A stretch of DNA of 64,000 nucleotides from Panagrolaimus kolymaensis (taxonomy: Eukaryota; Nematoda; Chromadorea; Rhabditida; Panagrolaimidae). The stretch is from assembly GCA_028622995.1 (NCBI GenBank), contig JAJQJQ010000019.1:1488001-1552000 (forward strand), in the 5' to 3' direction. A program made the position numbers and the translations under genes. Shown here in pieces: positions 37,633 through 50,246 of this stretch. Below the pieces are notes generated by a model. The model saw only the letters and a program-made list of their open reading frames with translations. It was not told the origin of the DNA and ran no database searches. Within the stretch, counting starts at the first letter, position 1, and each line of letters begins with the position of its first letter.

Positions 37633-38847
37633 AAATATTTTGTTACCTAAAAATTGAGTTTAAATTATTCAATTCAAGACCCAATAAAAAAAATCAGCGA
37701 AATAAAATTTTTTTATTCGAGACATCGTGAAAGAATTTTTTTGAAAATTTTTCCAAATGAAATCTAAATACAAATGGAAGGCAGAGAAGTTGATGAAAAT
37801 GTAAAAATTTTCCATGGCTTTTTATACCAATAATTTTGGTAGTTTTTCTCCGCCCTTTTTGTAAACTAATCATAGAAAAAAATAATTATACTGCAGAAAA
37901 ATTAAGCAAATACGAAAAAAAAAAAAAAACGGTAGCTTTGCCGAAAATCAGCGAGAGAGATGCAGCTAATCAAGCAAAAAAAAGAAAAGAAAATATATTT
38001 CACACTGAAAAAAAGTCGTAAGTTTTATTTTTTGGCACAAGCTTCAGTAGTGAAGTATGGTCAACAAAATATGTGGAAGAGATACCTAATTCACCAATAT
38101 TTTGTGTAAGATATAAGCACCAATTTAATGGTGGAAGTTCTTACAACAAACTTTCATGTTGACGTTTCAATAAAGTAGCAAAAACTGTTACTTTTATGGA
38201 ATAGTTTTCATATTTTTGTGGATAACAATTTCACACACCTAATAATGGAGAACTTTTCCACAGATTATTGGACGGAATTTTCAAAAAAGAAACAATTTTT
38301 GTTCCTTTTATGAAAAAGTATTCATATTTTTTGTAGAAAATATATCAACTATCGAATCAATGTTTAATTTTTCCCCAATTTTTAACAATGCACTTTCAAA
38401 TAAGTCGCAAAAGTATGGGAAACTTGGCAGAATGGTACAAAAAGCCACCAATTACATACTTTCTTTTCATTTTTTCAAACTTTTTTCATCATCATTCGTT
38501 TTTGCGTTGTTGTTTCATTTTTTTGTTACCCGCCGATGTTTATTTTAGCAATATATCCTTTTTAGATTTTTGCTTTTTTCTTTCTTTTTTTCATTCCCGC
38601 CGATGTTTATTTTTTAGCATTGTATCAATTTTTCCTTTTTGCGTTGTTCTTTTTTTTTGATGCCCTCCGAACTTTTCCTACTGCAAAAAATGATTTAATC
38701 ACAAGATCTTGAATATTTTTATAGACATAAGACTTATTTATGGCATGAAATACTTGACATTCATTTATTTCGACTTCAACATACAAAAAAAGATAAGCGA
38801 TAAAAAGTAACAATTGAAAATAATTAAGCATTAGGCACTTGTTTCCT

Positions 38848-39765
38848 TTATTCAATGTCGTACATCCAGTTTGTTGTTGTTCTTGTAACTGCAATAAACC
38901 TCTTCAACATAATAATATGGCCAAAGCCTAATAAATATGACAATTCTGTGTTGAATTCGTTGCGTCGATCATGATTGAGAGGAAAGACAGCAAAGCTTCC
39001 CATTTCTTCGATGTTTTGGAGGACAAAAGTGATGAGCAAATTTGTGTCAAAGTCAGCAACGCAGCAGATTTCAAGACATTGAAGAGGCTTTTGGCGACGA
39101 ACATAGTTAAAAACATCATTTATTTGGCGAGCGTCAATAACAAGTTCATTTGGGTTATTTGATAAAGCAATTCGTGACAAACATTCTACTTGAATAACAG
39201 CTTGAAATCCTTCTGCAAAGCTACAATTTTTGCGAAAAACAACATGTTGAATATTTTCATTTACGTCGGATCCATTACAAAATACTTCTAACTGTTTGAC
39301 GTTGATGTGGCATGCTTGATATTCCAACATTATTGATGTACGTTGAGTCAGGTGGCGATCGAGCGCTGTGTAACAGCTTTGAAGTTCATTTCCATCGAGG
39401 CCATTAAAGATAATCTTTCCAGTTACTTTCATTTTCTTTAAGCAATCCATGTTTGCGACATGCACAACAGCGTTGATAAAAGGTTGACCGACATTTGAGC
39501 GATGAACAGTGATACCAATAGGACCATCCAGGTACTTGACAAACAATGTTTCTTCAATAACCATGAAAGCGTGAACATATTTTTGGAACATTCCATAGAC
39601 ATCCAAAAGGCGTTGATCATTTGCTTCATTGAAAAGGCGACATACTTCGTTGCGATCCAAACAATGAAGTATCTTTATAAGGCAATCGCGATTAAGCTTT
39701 GTATGACACAATTGATCAGTATAGCAGCCAGAAAAAAAATCAAAGCTCTTCATTATTAGCATCAA
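38848..39765 (-). CDS. Intronless F-box-like/FTH-like protein, 305 residues
   Basis: This is a single open frame of 305 residues with balanced, protein-like composition and clearly less A/T bias than its flanks. Residues about 22-60 (LNRDCLIKILHCLDRNEVCRLF) have a weak F-box pattern. The rest alternates beta-like and helical stretches, as in the FTH/FBA-2 region of nematode F-box proteins, but the assignment is tentative. Met codons at positions 1, 2 and 5 could each start it. It is intronless, unlike all other intact genes in the window, and lies inside the CACTG-bounded unit, so it may be a retrocopy or transposon cargo. It has the same length as the spliced F-box protein at 60192-61345, with little evident sequence match. 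Confidence 0.55.
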   Translation of the reverse strand: MMLIMKSFDFFSGCYTDQLCHTKLNRDCLIKILHCLDRNEVCRLFNEANDQRLLDVYGMFQKYVHAFMVIEETLFVKYLDGPIGITVHRSNVGQPFINAVVHVANMDCLKKMKVTGKIIFNGLDGNELQSCYTALDRHLTQRTSIMLEYQACHINVKQLEVFCNGSDVNENIQHVVFRKNCSFAEGFQAVIQVECLSRIALSNNPNELVIDARQINDVFNYVRRQKPLQCLEICCVADFDTNLLITFVLQNIEEMGSFAVFPLNHDRRNEFNTELSYLLGFGHIIMLKRFIAVTRTTTNWMYDIE

Positions 39766-39974
39766 AGCTTGTAGAATTTATGACAAACTTTTGTGGATCA
39801 AACAGACGCAAAAAAGCTTTCCCAGGCTAATAAGGATCTTGCAACGAAAGAATGCTTGCCCGCTCGAATCTTCTTTCGCTTTCATTTCTTTCAAACTTTC
39901 ATTCTCTTCACTTTTTTTCTCTTTCTCTTTGAAAAGTATTCGTCATTTTTCTAAGTTCTTTTTTTGCTTCTAAT

Positions 39975-41060
39975 ATGTGTTATGAATGTCAACTGAGCTT
40001 CAGCTATCTCGATGCTTATCAATGTATGATTGTCATAAACTGCTTTCAAACTTCAAGGATATCAACGATGTTACTTCAACTTTTCATTCTAAGGTATTTT
40101 TTTATTGTTTTTTTTTTGTTCGCGTCTGCTCGTCATTTTCAGGTTGACTTGCTGCTTACCGCCATCCTGTCTCTCATTATCTCTTGGTATCTGGGTTGTC
40201 AACATGATAACTTTCTACAGCTGATCCTTCGAATCTGAGTGTCGCTTCCATGGTTAGAATCTTTCACATCTTTTCATCGAGGTAATCACTTTGTTGTTCT
40301 CTATGTACTCCTTCTTTTTCAGATCACAGTCACGATTAACTCTTTGTTTGCCACTCTTGTTCGTCAACATGCTCGCTTGGATTTCACGCTGTTAGTCAAC
40401 ACCATGCTCTACCACTGGTACGTCTTTATTGATGAACAGCATTATTCATTGTTTGTTTTAAGGAATGTGACACATGATCTTGTATGTTAGCTTATAAATC
40501 AACTCCTTATTGTCCAATACATCTGGTTGACACAGTTTGGGTATGCTTAATGGGATGCAAGTAAGTTCCATAACTCATCATATTGCTTTAATAGAATCCT
40601 TTTTAGTGATCGTCTACAAAACTTTATCTCTAGCTGCTTCAATTTAGAAAGATCGTCGCCAAGAAGGATTAACAGGAAGATGCTCTACTGATCGACGCCT
40701 TCAAGCTGCATATGGTCGTCGCAAAGAAGATCTGGACTTATGTACTTCTTGGAATACTTGATGGGCTTCACCGAAAGAGTTACGTCTGGTAGAAAAAAAC
40801 TTCTCAAACTTTTAGAAAAAGGTTGGTTTACTTATGTTTATAACTTACTCAATATGTCTTTTTTAGAGCTTGTCACTACTCCTGTACCTCAACCAATTGT
40901 CGATGGTGCTGCTTAATTGTTTTCCAACCATGCAGAATCTCAAGTTCAAAATGATGATGCCTCAACAGATCGACAAGAACAAGAAAATGATCTTCCAGCT
41001 AAAGAACAACATGAAGATGGAGAAGAACGTCAATGAGCTGCAATCGTTTATTGTTTGTTA
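39975..41060 (+). pseudogene. Broken multi-exon gene inside the CACTG-bounded unit
   Basis: Several intron-like segments have good splice signals: 40095-40141 (GTATT to TTTTCAG), 40281-40321 (GTAATC to TTTTTCAG), 40563-40608 (GTAAGT to TTTTTAG) and 40821-40866 (GTTGG to TTTTTTAG). Between them lie coding-like stretches, some Cys-rich, and near the end a Gln/Glu/Asp-rich one (HAESQVQNDDASTDRQEQEN). In the frames that look like protein there are in-frame stops, for example TGA at 40759-40761 and TAA at 40914-40916. I therefore read it as a decayed gene. The family is unknown. A wrong exon model could create the same picture. Confidence 0.35.
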
Positions 41061-41489
41061 AGTTTAATGTTATTGTTTTTTGTTGATGTTTTGTTTGTGC
41101 TTAATAAAGCTATTAAAAATACATACTGCCTATAGAAGGAAGAATGAGAGAGAGTGATATTAGTGGAGGATTTGAGAGTATCGGAAAACGAGGAAAATAT
41201 ACCAACAGCGGTAAAATAGGGGAAAACCCAATCCTATGGGGAAGAATTTCAATACAACCATCATTTTTGAAGCGTACACAAGTTTTGTTACCTTTTTTCC
41301 CCGGAACTGTGAGCTTTTTCTTCCATATCGTGTGTGAGATATTTTACCCATAAAATGTGACCTTTTCTCATCAAATGTTGTGGAAGATAACCTTCCACAA
41401 TGGTCAGCCCAAATGACTACTTCTTACACATTTCTGTGCCATTATCTTACACCGTTTTGTTCAAGTTTTTTCCATGACTTTTTTTCAGT

Positions 41490-42058
41490 GCAATGTCGAT
41501 TTTTTTTGCATGTAAACCACGCTTTTTTTTTATTATTTATTAGGAAAGAAATTTATTAAATAAACAAATAATTCGTAGCGTGATGAATACATTGGAAGGC
41601 AAAGGCAAATAAAATAAATAATGTGTATGTATTTGATGAAAACCACAGACTTTTTTAAAGCCACGTATGTATTTCGATTTCTTACGGTAGGATAGATAGA
41701 ATTTTAGACTGCTTCCAAAAATTTCAAATATTTCTTGTTTCTTTGATATTTTTGTATTTTATTTTTTTGCCTTATTTGAGTGTAATTATTTTCATCGGTA
41801 AATTTTATGCATTTTATTGTGAGATTTTATTTTCGAATTTATTTTAATATAATAAAAAATATGGCCAAAAAAATAAGCCGCAAGAAATAAAATTTAGAAT
41901 ATTGAAGTATATTAATATTTGAAGAAAAAAAAGCGCTAATAAAATATGTAATTTTAAACTTAAAACAACGGGATACTATATAATATTAATTTGGCCATGT
42001 GAGTGATTTTAAAACGAAGGATCCAAAGCGATTTAATTTCCGATCCATTCTTCAATCT
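41490..42058. other. Intergenic, no gene seen
   Basis: AT-rich spacer between the CACTG-bounded unit and the 3' end of the next minus-strand gene; only weak polyadenylation-like AATAAA strings are visible. Confidence 0.5.
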
Positions 42059-43110
42059 TTAAATTAAAAAATGTCGGCGATTTATGCAGCATTTATATGC
42101 TTGAACTTTTTCCATAAGCTCTCGACCTTCATTTTTAAGGGAAACTTTGGAATCAGCTTCAATGTCGGTCTAAAATTGCCATATTTTAAATTTTTTTATC
42201 AATAAGTAAATTTGTAAAAATTCTTACTGTTTTTGTAATTTTTTCATTTTTCAAGGCTGAATCTTGTGCCTCTTCTTCCTTTTCAGAAAAATGACCGTTG
42301 CTTGAAGAAACTAATGCCAATGCCATGGAAGTGGTGGATGATGATGGCCTCTGTTTCTTTGCTCTCATTTTAAGATTTTTTGGTTTACTCTGAAAAAAAG
42401 ACGTAAGTTTAGGGTTAAAAAAATAAAATAAATAAATTACTGAAGCATTCGCTCTAAAATTAGACTCATCGCCGCTACTCGCATCATTATCATTAATGCA
42501 TCCTTGGCAATGACATTTTCTTGCCTAAAAACGAAATTATTTGAGGACAAGGAAAAATAAAATTTGAAAAAAAAATTTACCATAATTTTTCGTTTAAGAA
42601 GTTTAATTTTAAGTGGTTGAAGGATTTTACTCGATTCGATTTTTGGGACATCGTTGGGTTTAGAAGTGTCAACAATTTCACGATTTTGGACCTAAAAATT
42701 TACTAATTTCAAACATAATTTAACAGAAAAAAAATTCTAGGTCTCAGAAGGAAATTTTTTTTTTGATTGGTAAATAAAAAACTCACATTGTTTTTGTTAA
42801 TATTAGAATTTGGAATAGATTCATTAACTTCTCCTTCATTAATAATTTTAGTTATTTTTGATGAAAGTGGTGGCGTGACTTTTTCAAGGACATTAAAATT
42901 TTCATCAATTCCTTCTTCTTTCTCATCCTCGTCATTGGTGGAAGTTGTTTCGCTATCAGGATAAAGGAGTGGCCCATCACTGTAATACATTTCAATTTCC
43001 ATTTGGATTTTCATTCGAGATTTTCGATAAAGTTTATGGTTTTCAGGGATTCGAATATTGCCACCATTGTACACAGTCAAAGCTTTTTCGGGCAAAGAAG
43101 GTGACTCCAT
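42059..43110 (-). CDS. Small, probably nuclear protein with a CxCxxC cluster, unknown family
   Basis: The exons are 42787-43110, 42581-42691, 42441-42524, 42228-42389 and 42059-42169. Every intron is phase 0 and the product is 263 residues. The N-terminal 50 residues look folded (LYRKSRMKIQMEIEMYYSDG). An acidic stretch follows, then a basic block (LKIKLLKRKIM) and KCHCQGC, which could bind zinc together with the C-terminal CC. The middle and end are Ser/Lys/Glu-rich. Chromatin or transcription roles are plausible from composition only. The family is not recognised. Confidence 0.6.
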
Positions 43111-44145
43111 AATGATTATTTGAGAGAGTCTAAAACCTTTATAAATAAATTTTTGTTGATTTAAAAATCAATGTATTTATTATTTATAAAATTAGAAATA
43201 AATTTTCTTTCTTTTTTTATTCCAAATTTATAAAATAAAAATAAAGAAAAAAGTCGCGCAAGTAAAATAGTAAAATGAATGAATTGTCGATGATTTTTTT
43301 TTCTTTGCTTGCGCAGATCAAATCGAATGCCCTTTTGGATCTTATTCTTTCTTTCTTTTCTTTTTTTTGGAGTTGAAAGAAAAAAGGTTTAAAAAAAGGC
43401 CATAAAAATGAACTATGGGAAAAAAACTTTTTCGACAAAAAAAAGCAACATAAAAATGGAAAAATTCATTGGCAGAAATTCACGCAGCAGCTGCTAATTT
43501 CAGTTCATTGCGTTTATGGTAGATCCAAACGTCGCTGCATACAAAAAAAAAATGAAGGAACTATCAGTCACAAAAGTGACAAATAAAACCAAAAATAAAA
43601 TGCAACACAAAAAAAGGACAATATTTATAGAAAACTTTTTTTTTTGCACAAGCTTCTCTATTCTTCCGAATTATTTATTTTTTGCCTAATTTAAAAATAT
43701 TGAAATATTTTTGAAAAAAGAGGAAGTTGTTAAACCATTAATGTGCCGGCGTCGTACAAAAAAGGTTTATTTGTTTTCTATTTTTTTTTTGGTGTGAAAA
43801 CATAAACAAAAAGATAAAGAAAAATGTGTGAAAATTTTATGTGAAAAAAAAGAGTGAACTTTACTCGGACAAAAATATGTAATTCACAAATTTTAAAAAC
43901 ACTGAAAAAAGTGTTTTTTTAAAGTTTCGACGTTCTTCTAAAAATTAAACCACGAAACTTTTTAGAAAATTTTATGAAAAAATTAATAACAAAAGAAATA
44001 TATTTACCCATTAACAAACAAAATAAAATAAAATTAAATTTTATGAAAGAAATTCAAAACAAAATATTAAAAAAACGAATTTAAATTTTTCTTTGATTTT
44101 TTTATATATAAAAATAAAACTGATTTATATTATTTATCCATAAGC
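43111..44145. other. Intergenic upstream of the 42059-43110 gene
   Basis: A/T-rich DNA. A less biased patch lies at about 43470-43560 (GCAGCAGCTGC, CGTCGCTGCAT). No open frame or repeat is supported. Confidence 0.45.
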
Positions 44146-47100
44146 CTATCGAACAAGATAACAATCTTTATTATGAACGGAATTCATTTTAACCATTCTT
44201 CCTCCAGTTTTTGGTGGCGGCTTTGGATTTACCGCAAAAACGTGGCTGCCAAGTTCTCGACATTTTTTGCAATAATAAATTTCAAATTCTTGATTATTTT
44301 GATTTTCTTCTGGGACAAATAAATGGCATTTATCTTTACCAACTTTAATATACATTTTTCGTAATTTTGATCCACCAATTGCGGGATCACCAAAATGAAC
44401 ATTATTTGGATCCACAGCAACCATGGTTTCAATATTTATTTGATTGGAATCGGATACATTCTGGAAAAATAATTCATATTTATATGTAGAGACCGGCAGC
44501 TCAAAAATTTTTTTTTCGATAACTTAAAAATTTTGTTTCGATCTAGTGCTTTATGCTATGAATATTCCGAATATAAAAAAATAAATGGAAGAAGACTTAA
44601 TTAAAATCTCAAAAAGTCGAATTCAAATTTTCTAAAATCAAAAATTTTTCGTTCTTGAGAACAGTTTTTTATTATTCAACGAAAGGGAAAAATGCAGCAA
44701 GCATGCAAGTTAGCAGCCTTTTTTTTCTCTTTTTTGTGTTTTTCCACTGTAAAATCAACTAGATAATTAGTTTTTTGGTCGCCATATTTTTAGTGCGCGA
44801 CGGTGCGCGCGTTTAATAAAAATCTATATATGGAAAATTTAATTTTCTATCGTTTCATGCAAAAAAGTCGTTGCAACCCCACTGCAACTCGATTTTTTGA
44901 ACAATAAAATTGAGTTTTAAGGCTATTAATGAAGGAAAACTTGTTTCAAAAATTAGATATTCGGAATCAGGGGATAAAATTACATATTATGAAAAATATG
45001 TATAATTTATTTGCCATTTATTTAATTAATGATTAACATCCTCTTTTTTTCTCTTTTTCGAGCATGGAATGACGAAAAAAATTGTGTGAAACACTCAAGC
45101 GTGCATGCGACTTGCCGGTCTCTATTTATATGGAGTTTTTTTTAAATTTTTTAACGAAATCTTTCGAAAGGATAAAATAAAGCCACAAATTTAAGTAATA
45201 ATGTTTGCATTTTTTGGCCCAAATAAACAGTAAATTTGTACATAAAAGTTTTTATACGCCCCAAAAAAGTGTTTTAATTCGAACATATTTTTTTTGGGTT
45301 TCATAACAAACAACCAAAAATCAAAATAAAATTTTACATTATCCAAAGTTTTTTCTTTTAAATTTATAAATAAAAATGGCTCAAAAGATTCCCCAAAAAT
45401 TTTAAACACAAATATATTTTAATTATATTTTTTTCTATCAAAAAAAAGAAAGAAGGAAACTAAATGTCTTACATTTTTTGGGATGGCTGAAGTTTGATTT
45501 TCTTCCCCTTCACTTTCTTCTTCTTCTTCACCATCCTCTTCATTTTCGCTTGTTCCAATTTCTCCATCTTCAACTTCATCTTCATTTTCATCGACGATAG
45601 TTGTTTCATCCTCGTCTTCTAATTCTGATTCGCCGCCGCTACTTTCTTCCGATGATGATGACTTTTCAAATTCACTCGACGAAGTTGAATGATACGGGGA
45701 TTCTGCATAACTTATTCGCCTTCCTTCATTATCAAAATTATTACTGTTATTATTAATTCGATTAGCTCTTGCTTTTCGAAATCCTTTACTTGGAATGAGA
45801 CCGATTAGTTCTTCCAAAATTTCATCTTCTGAAGACGACGAAGAAGAAGATTTGGATTTAGATGTTTGTTGCTTCTAAAATTAATACAATATTTTTTTAA
45901 ACTCAAATTTTGTTTGGCAAATCAAACTTCGAATTCTCAATGCTAATATTTATTTTTTTTGCATTGAAACAAAAAAATTGCATTTTCTAACTTTCAGCCA
46001 TTTTTTAAAAATAAGATTTATGTGAAAAAATTCTTACTTTAATTGAGCACGATCTTCTTGGACGTTGTTCATTTTTTGTTGAATTTTTGTGAGATGCCGT
46101 TGTTGAACGTAATTCTCTTCTTCTTCTTCGGGGCTTATTATTAGAATTAATTTTTCTTTTTTCTCGTTGTTGTGGTTGTTCTTCTTGAACCTCGTTATTT
46201 TTATCATTTATTTTCTTTGTTTGTGCTTTTGTAAATTCATCGGTATCAAAAAGATTTAAAAGTTCTCTTGGAATTTTATCATGTTTTTGAAATGATGTTG
46301 AAGGCTTCTAAAAATTTATCTTTAAATAAATTTAATTTTTTTTCGGGTTCCAAAATTTTCTAATATACATATTAAAAAAATTATACGACTCTTTTATTTT
46401 GATTCGAAAGTTTATGTTTTTTATCTTTCTTTTTTTTTGGTGCAGGAAAATTTGGGGTTTCATTATTTACGACTATTATTTTTCTTTTAAAGGACTTCGA
46501 CCAAAAAAACTTACTTTAGATGGACCAGCGCTTGAACTTCGACCGTGGTTTCCAAGTTTTGAACTTTTTTCATTTTTCGATTTAGAGTCGTCTCTTGAAC
46601 TACCTGGTTTTGAAGTGTTTCGAGATTTACTTCTTAATGGAGTATTTTTTGGTCTCAAATTTATCTTTCTTATTTCATCCTAAAATTATTAATATTTTTT
46701 ATTTTCTTTTTTTATGGCTGTTTAGAAAAAAACTTGCTTCACTATCATCCAAATCAAAACTTGGATCTTCATCTTCACTTTTAGTTTTTGATTTTCCTCT
46801 TCGCTTTTTAACTTTCATCGAGGATAATGAAGATGAGTCCTCGTTTTCTGAATCCTCTTCTTCCTCTGAAACATTGGAATCTTCGGTATATTCTTTCACT
46901 TTTCTGGGACGTGTTTTTTCGGGTTTAGAAGCAGCTCTTGGTGGCGACGAATGTGATCTTTCAGAATATTTTTCACTTTCCGTTTCGTCATAATAACTTT
47001 CAGCTGCTTCAAATTCTCTAGTTTTTTGTTCTGATTTTTGTTTTTTCTTTTTTGGTCGATTAGATTTTTGGAAAATGGCTGCTAATTTTTCGATCTACAA

Positions 47101-48368
47101 AATTTAATTGTTTCGTTTTCTTCATTTTTTTCTTCATCAAAATTTGAAGTGAAATGAATTACCTCGCTTTCTGAATATTCCATTGAAGGTTCTTCTTCAC
47201 TGCTTCCCTTAGATTTTCGTTTTGGGGCTTTATTTTTTGAGGAAGATGGAACACTTGAGGAAGCTTGACTTTGATTATTTCCAAGAATATCTCTTTGAAT
47301 TACATTAGCGAATTCAGTTTGGGGCTAAAACAAATAAATAAATAAGCTAATTTTTTTGTTTCATTTTATAAACTAACATTTTCCGTTTCTATTTGTTGTT
47401 GAACTTCCGAAGATGTTGCTGGAATTTTATTTGCACCAAAATTATCAACTTCGAAAGGTTCATTTCGGATTTCTTCTCTTTGAATTGGAGGTGGTATAAT
47501 TGGATTTGGAGCTGCATTTTCATGGAATATTTCTTCATCAATTATTAAAGATGGTAATTCAATAGTTATACTGTTGCTGTTAGTTTCAGATCTGGATGGT
47601 ATTTCCGGCACCACAACAAGCTCAGGCTAAAATAAAAGTACATATAATTTTATTGATTTTAATATTATTTAAAATATTATTTTTGATTGATTTCTGTCAA
47701 TAAAATTAGGGTTAAAAAATTTAAAAAATGTTGGTAAATTTCTTATAAGTTATAAAAAAATAAGAAAATAAAAAATTTCCCCCCTCGAGATTTGGCGGAA
47801 TTATATTTTTTTAAGATATATGTTTTTTTTAATATTCAAAATTCCCTTACTTTGCAACAATAATCATCCTCTGAATCTGATGACAATGTAATTATATCCT
47901 GTTCCACTGCCACTGCCTCTGATGTTGCTGCTGCAACTGGTTCAGCTGAATGTGAAGGAGTAATGAAATCCTGAATAACCATTTCTTCACCCTACAAAAA
48001 ATTTGAATATAATTCTTCAGCAAATAATTATTATCAATTTTTGCTGTTGTTATTGTCCAACCTCATCAACTTCATCTTCATCGATATCAGAATCAATAAT
48101 AAAATTTGCTGAAATTTGATTAAATGTTTCCAAATCCGTTAAACCTGTGAGAGTTTTAAGCGATTCTTGAGCTTCTGGATTGGACATAACCAACTAAAAT
48201 AGTTTTTTTTATTAATGCCAAGTAAAAATAGTTGGCGGCAATATTTCTTACAACAAAATCTTGAAGTTGCCTTTGTGAAGGAAGGTCGCCATTTTCAGGT
48301 ACATTTCTTTGTTCTTGACTCAAACATTCATTAAATTGCAACCATACTTTTGTCATAAATTCTTCCAT
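44146..48368 (-). CDS. Acidic Ser/Glu-rich nuclear-type protein with C-terminal FLYWCH-like zinc-binding region (paralog A)
   Basis: The exons are 48252-48368, 48062-48193, 47851-47991, 47378-47626, 47163-47324, 46738-47094, 46515-46679, 46038-46307, 45473-45874 and 44146-44460. All are phase 0 and give 769 residues. The first 39 residues form a conserved module shared with the gene at 50247-51634. The middle is disordered, with acidic runs, Ser clusters and basic nuclear-localisation-like blocks (RPRKVKE, KVKKRRGK). A KIPRELLNLF motif recurs as KIPRALKCLF in the paralog. The last 90 residues contain YYCKKC and SVHNKDC, like a degenerate FLYWCH finger. The intron 46680-46737 starts with GCAAGT. 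A lysine-rich open stretch near 46392-46477 may be an extra exon. A hAT-like element occupies most of the last intron. Confidence 0.65.
44487..45124. mobile_element. hAT-like non-autonomous element, 638 bp, with 8-bp target duplication
   Basis: TAGAGACCGGCA at 44487-44498 and its exact reverse complement at 45113-45124 form the ends. TTTATATG flanks both sides (44479-44486 and 45125-45132). The interior has no transposase; it contains a GC-rich patch with alternating CG (GTGCGCGACGGTGCGCGCG near 44795). It lies in the last intron of paralog A in DNA that is otherwise plain. Confidence 0.85.
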
Positions 48369-50246
48369 CACAAAAATTTTAGATCTAAATTTTTTTAAAT
48401 ATTTAAAAAAAGACATAACGAAATTTAAAGGGCGCGGAGAAAAAGAATATGTTTTAATTTTAATAAAATCTTTAAAAAATTTAATAAAAAATCACGATAA
48501 AATTTTCGGAGAGAATTAGGGAGTTTAAAATCACGAATTATAAAATATGAAATATTTTAAACGAAAAAAGAAAATTTTTTTATGGCTCTTTAAAAATATG
48601 GGATAGTTTTCTTTTTTATTCGATGGAGATATGTTTTTGTTGGTTGCAACATTATTGACTGCAATTTTTGCTTGCAACGTAAAAAGAAATGAAAAAATCA
48701 ATAGTTCTAAATTTTTTAAATGGATTGATTTTCAGACGATAAAAAGGATCACATATGACTCACGAAAGCCAAGGGATGAAATATAAATTTATGTGATGAA
48801 CAGAGAAATAAAAACAAAGGAATTTGCACGAAAAAAAGCGCACACAAGATTGCTTTATTTTTTCTTGCAAAAAAATTGCGCTAAAAAAGAGGAGAAAGAA
48901 AATATAAAAAGTGTGATGTTCTGCAATGAAAATGAAAAAAAACGAACACAAACCAGGCCAGATCAATGAGGGCAATAAAATTAACAGCGGAGGGAAATAG
49001 CAATCGAAAACTTAAAAACAAAAATTGGCTCAAATCCAAAAGAAATAAATAAAAGCTAGAGGGTTAATGAATGAATAATTTCCACTAAAAATTTTTTATT
49101 GCAAATGTTTTTTTTCAAATAACAATAAAAAATAAAAAATCAATTTTCTCTCAGACGAAAAAAACTGCTCTAAATAAAAAACAGAAATGGAATAAGGTCA
49201 ATGGCCGACCTGCTGAAGCCGTTCGCATTCATTGCAGAATATTTTTTAAAAAAAGGGAAAAAAATGGCTAGAAAAGAGTCGTCTATGAAGAAAAAAAAAG
49301 AAAAAAAACGAGAAGAAAAAGATAAGATCTAAAAATTTTTCAAAAACATGACTGGAGAGAACAACAATCACTTATGCATCACATCGTTTCAGAAAATTGC
49401 TTAGATAAAAAAAATCCAGAAAACGAAAAAGAAATTTTTTTCTTGTTCAAATTCATTTATTTTTTTGCTTTCTTAAATTTTATATACCGAGAAATGATTC
49501 TAAAAAAGGTGAATTAAGTTTTTTATTTCTTGGTGGCTGCATAGCTTATGTAAAGATAAATAAATCTATCAGAAAAAAACTGTTTCAAGTGCGAAAATAA
49601 ATGTCTTTATTAAATTTGGCTTTATTCAAAATTTAAGTTTATTCTTTGGCAAATTTCAATTGTTTAATTATAATGGCAAAAAAATTATAAATTCTACTCT
49701 ACAAAACGAGAAAAAAAGATACAAAAACACATATTCTTCAGAGACCATAAAAAATTGATAATAAAATGTTACAAAAAAAGAGAATAAACAAAACAAAATT
49801 AAATTAACGGCAATGCTCACTCCACAAAAAAAATGAAAAAAAGACAAAAAATAATACTGTAAATCTATTTTTTTTAAATAAATTTTTTCTTAATCGGAAT
49901 GTTAAATTTTTTCCTTATTATTATTTTTGGCATTAAAGATATACTTTTTGGTAATTAATAAATAAAACACATAAATGCATAGAAAAAATAATATTGTAAT
50001 AAACTTTGGTGATCGATCGATGAACTTAAAAAATTGCATAATATTTTGATAATAAAAATAAATCTAATTATTATCTTAAATATTTTATGAAACTAATAAA
50101 TCTAATTAATTAAAAAATCAACGACAATTTTTTGATTTGTGGCCCGCCATTAAATAACATTTTTAAGCCATTCTCTAAAAATGGAAATTATTTCATTAAA
50201 TATTTTTTTAATGTTGTTTTTTTAGAAGAAATTAACTCACTCATCA
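48369..50246. other. Intergenic between paralogs A and B
   Basis: 1.9 kb of A/T-rich DNA. One AACTGTTTCAAG lies near 49580. Open frames are low complexity. I see no gene, RNA gene or clear repeat. Confidence 0.5.

Larger units (their letters stand above)
38003..41489. mobile_element. 3.5-kb unit bounded by a 15-bp perfect terminal inverted repeat
   Basis: CACTGAAAAAAAGTC at 38003-38017 is matched by its exact reverse complement at 41475-41489. Just inside both ends are shared short words (GTGTAAGATA followed by GCAC, CTTCCAC or TGGAAG, TTTTATGG, TCACACAC), as subterminal repeats of a transposon would be. The CACTG end suggests a CACTA/Mirage-like element. The direct duplication is at most a CA dinucleotide, which is weak. 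Inside are an intronless 305-codon minus-strand gene and a broken plus-strand gene. No transposase is recognised. Confidence 0.5.

Noticed and set aside
45191..45409. Open frame inside the last intron of paralog A
   Set aside because: Phe/Lys-rich, no Met context and not joinable to the gene in frame.
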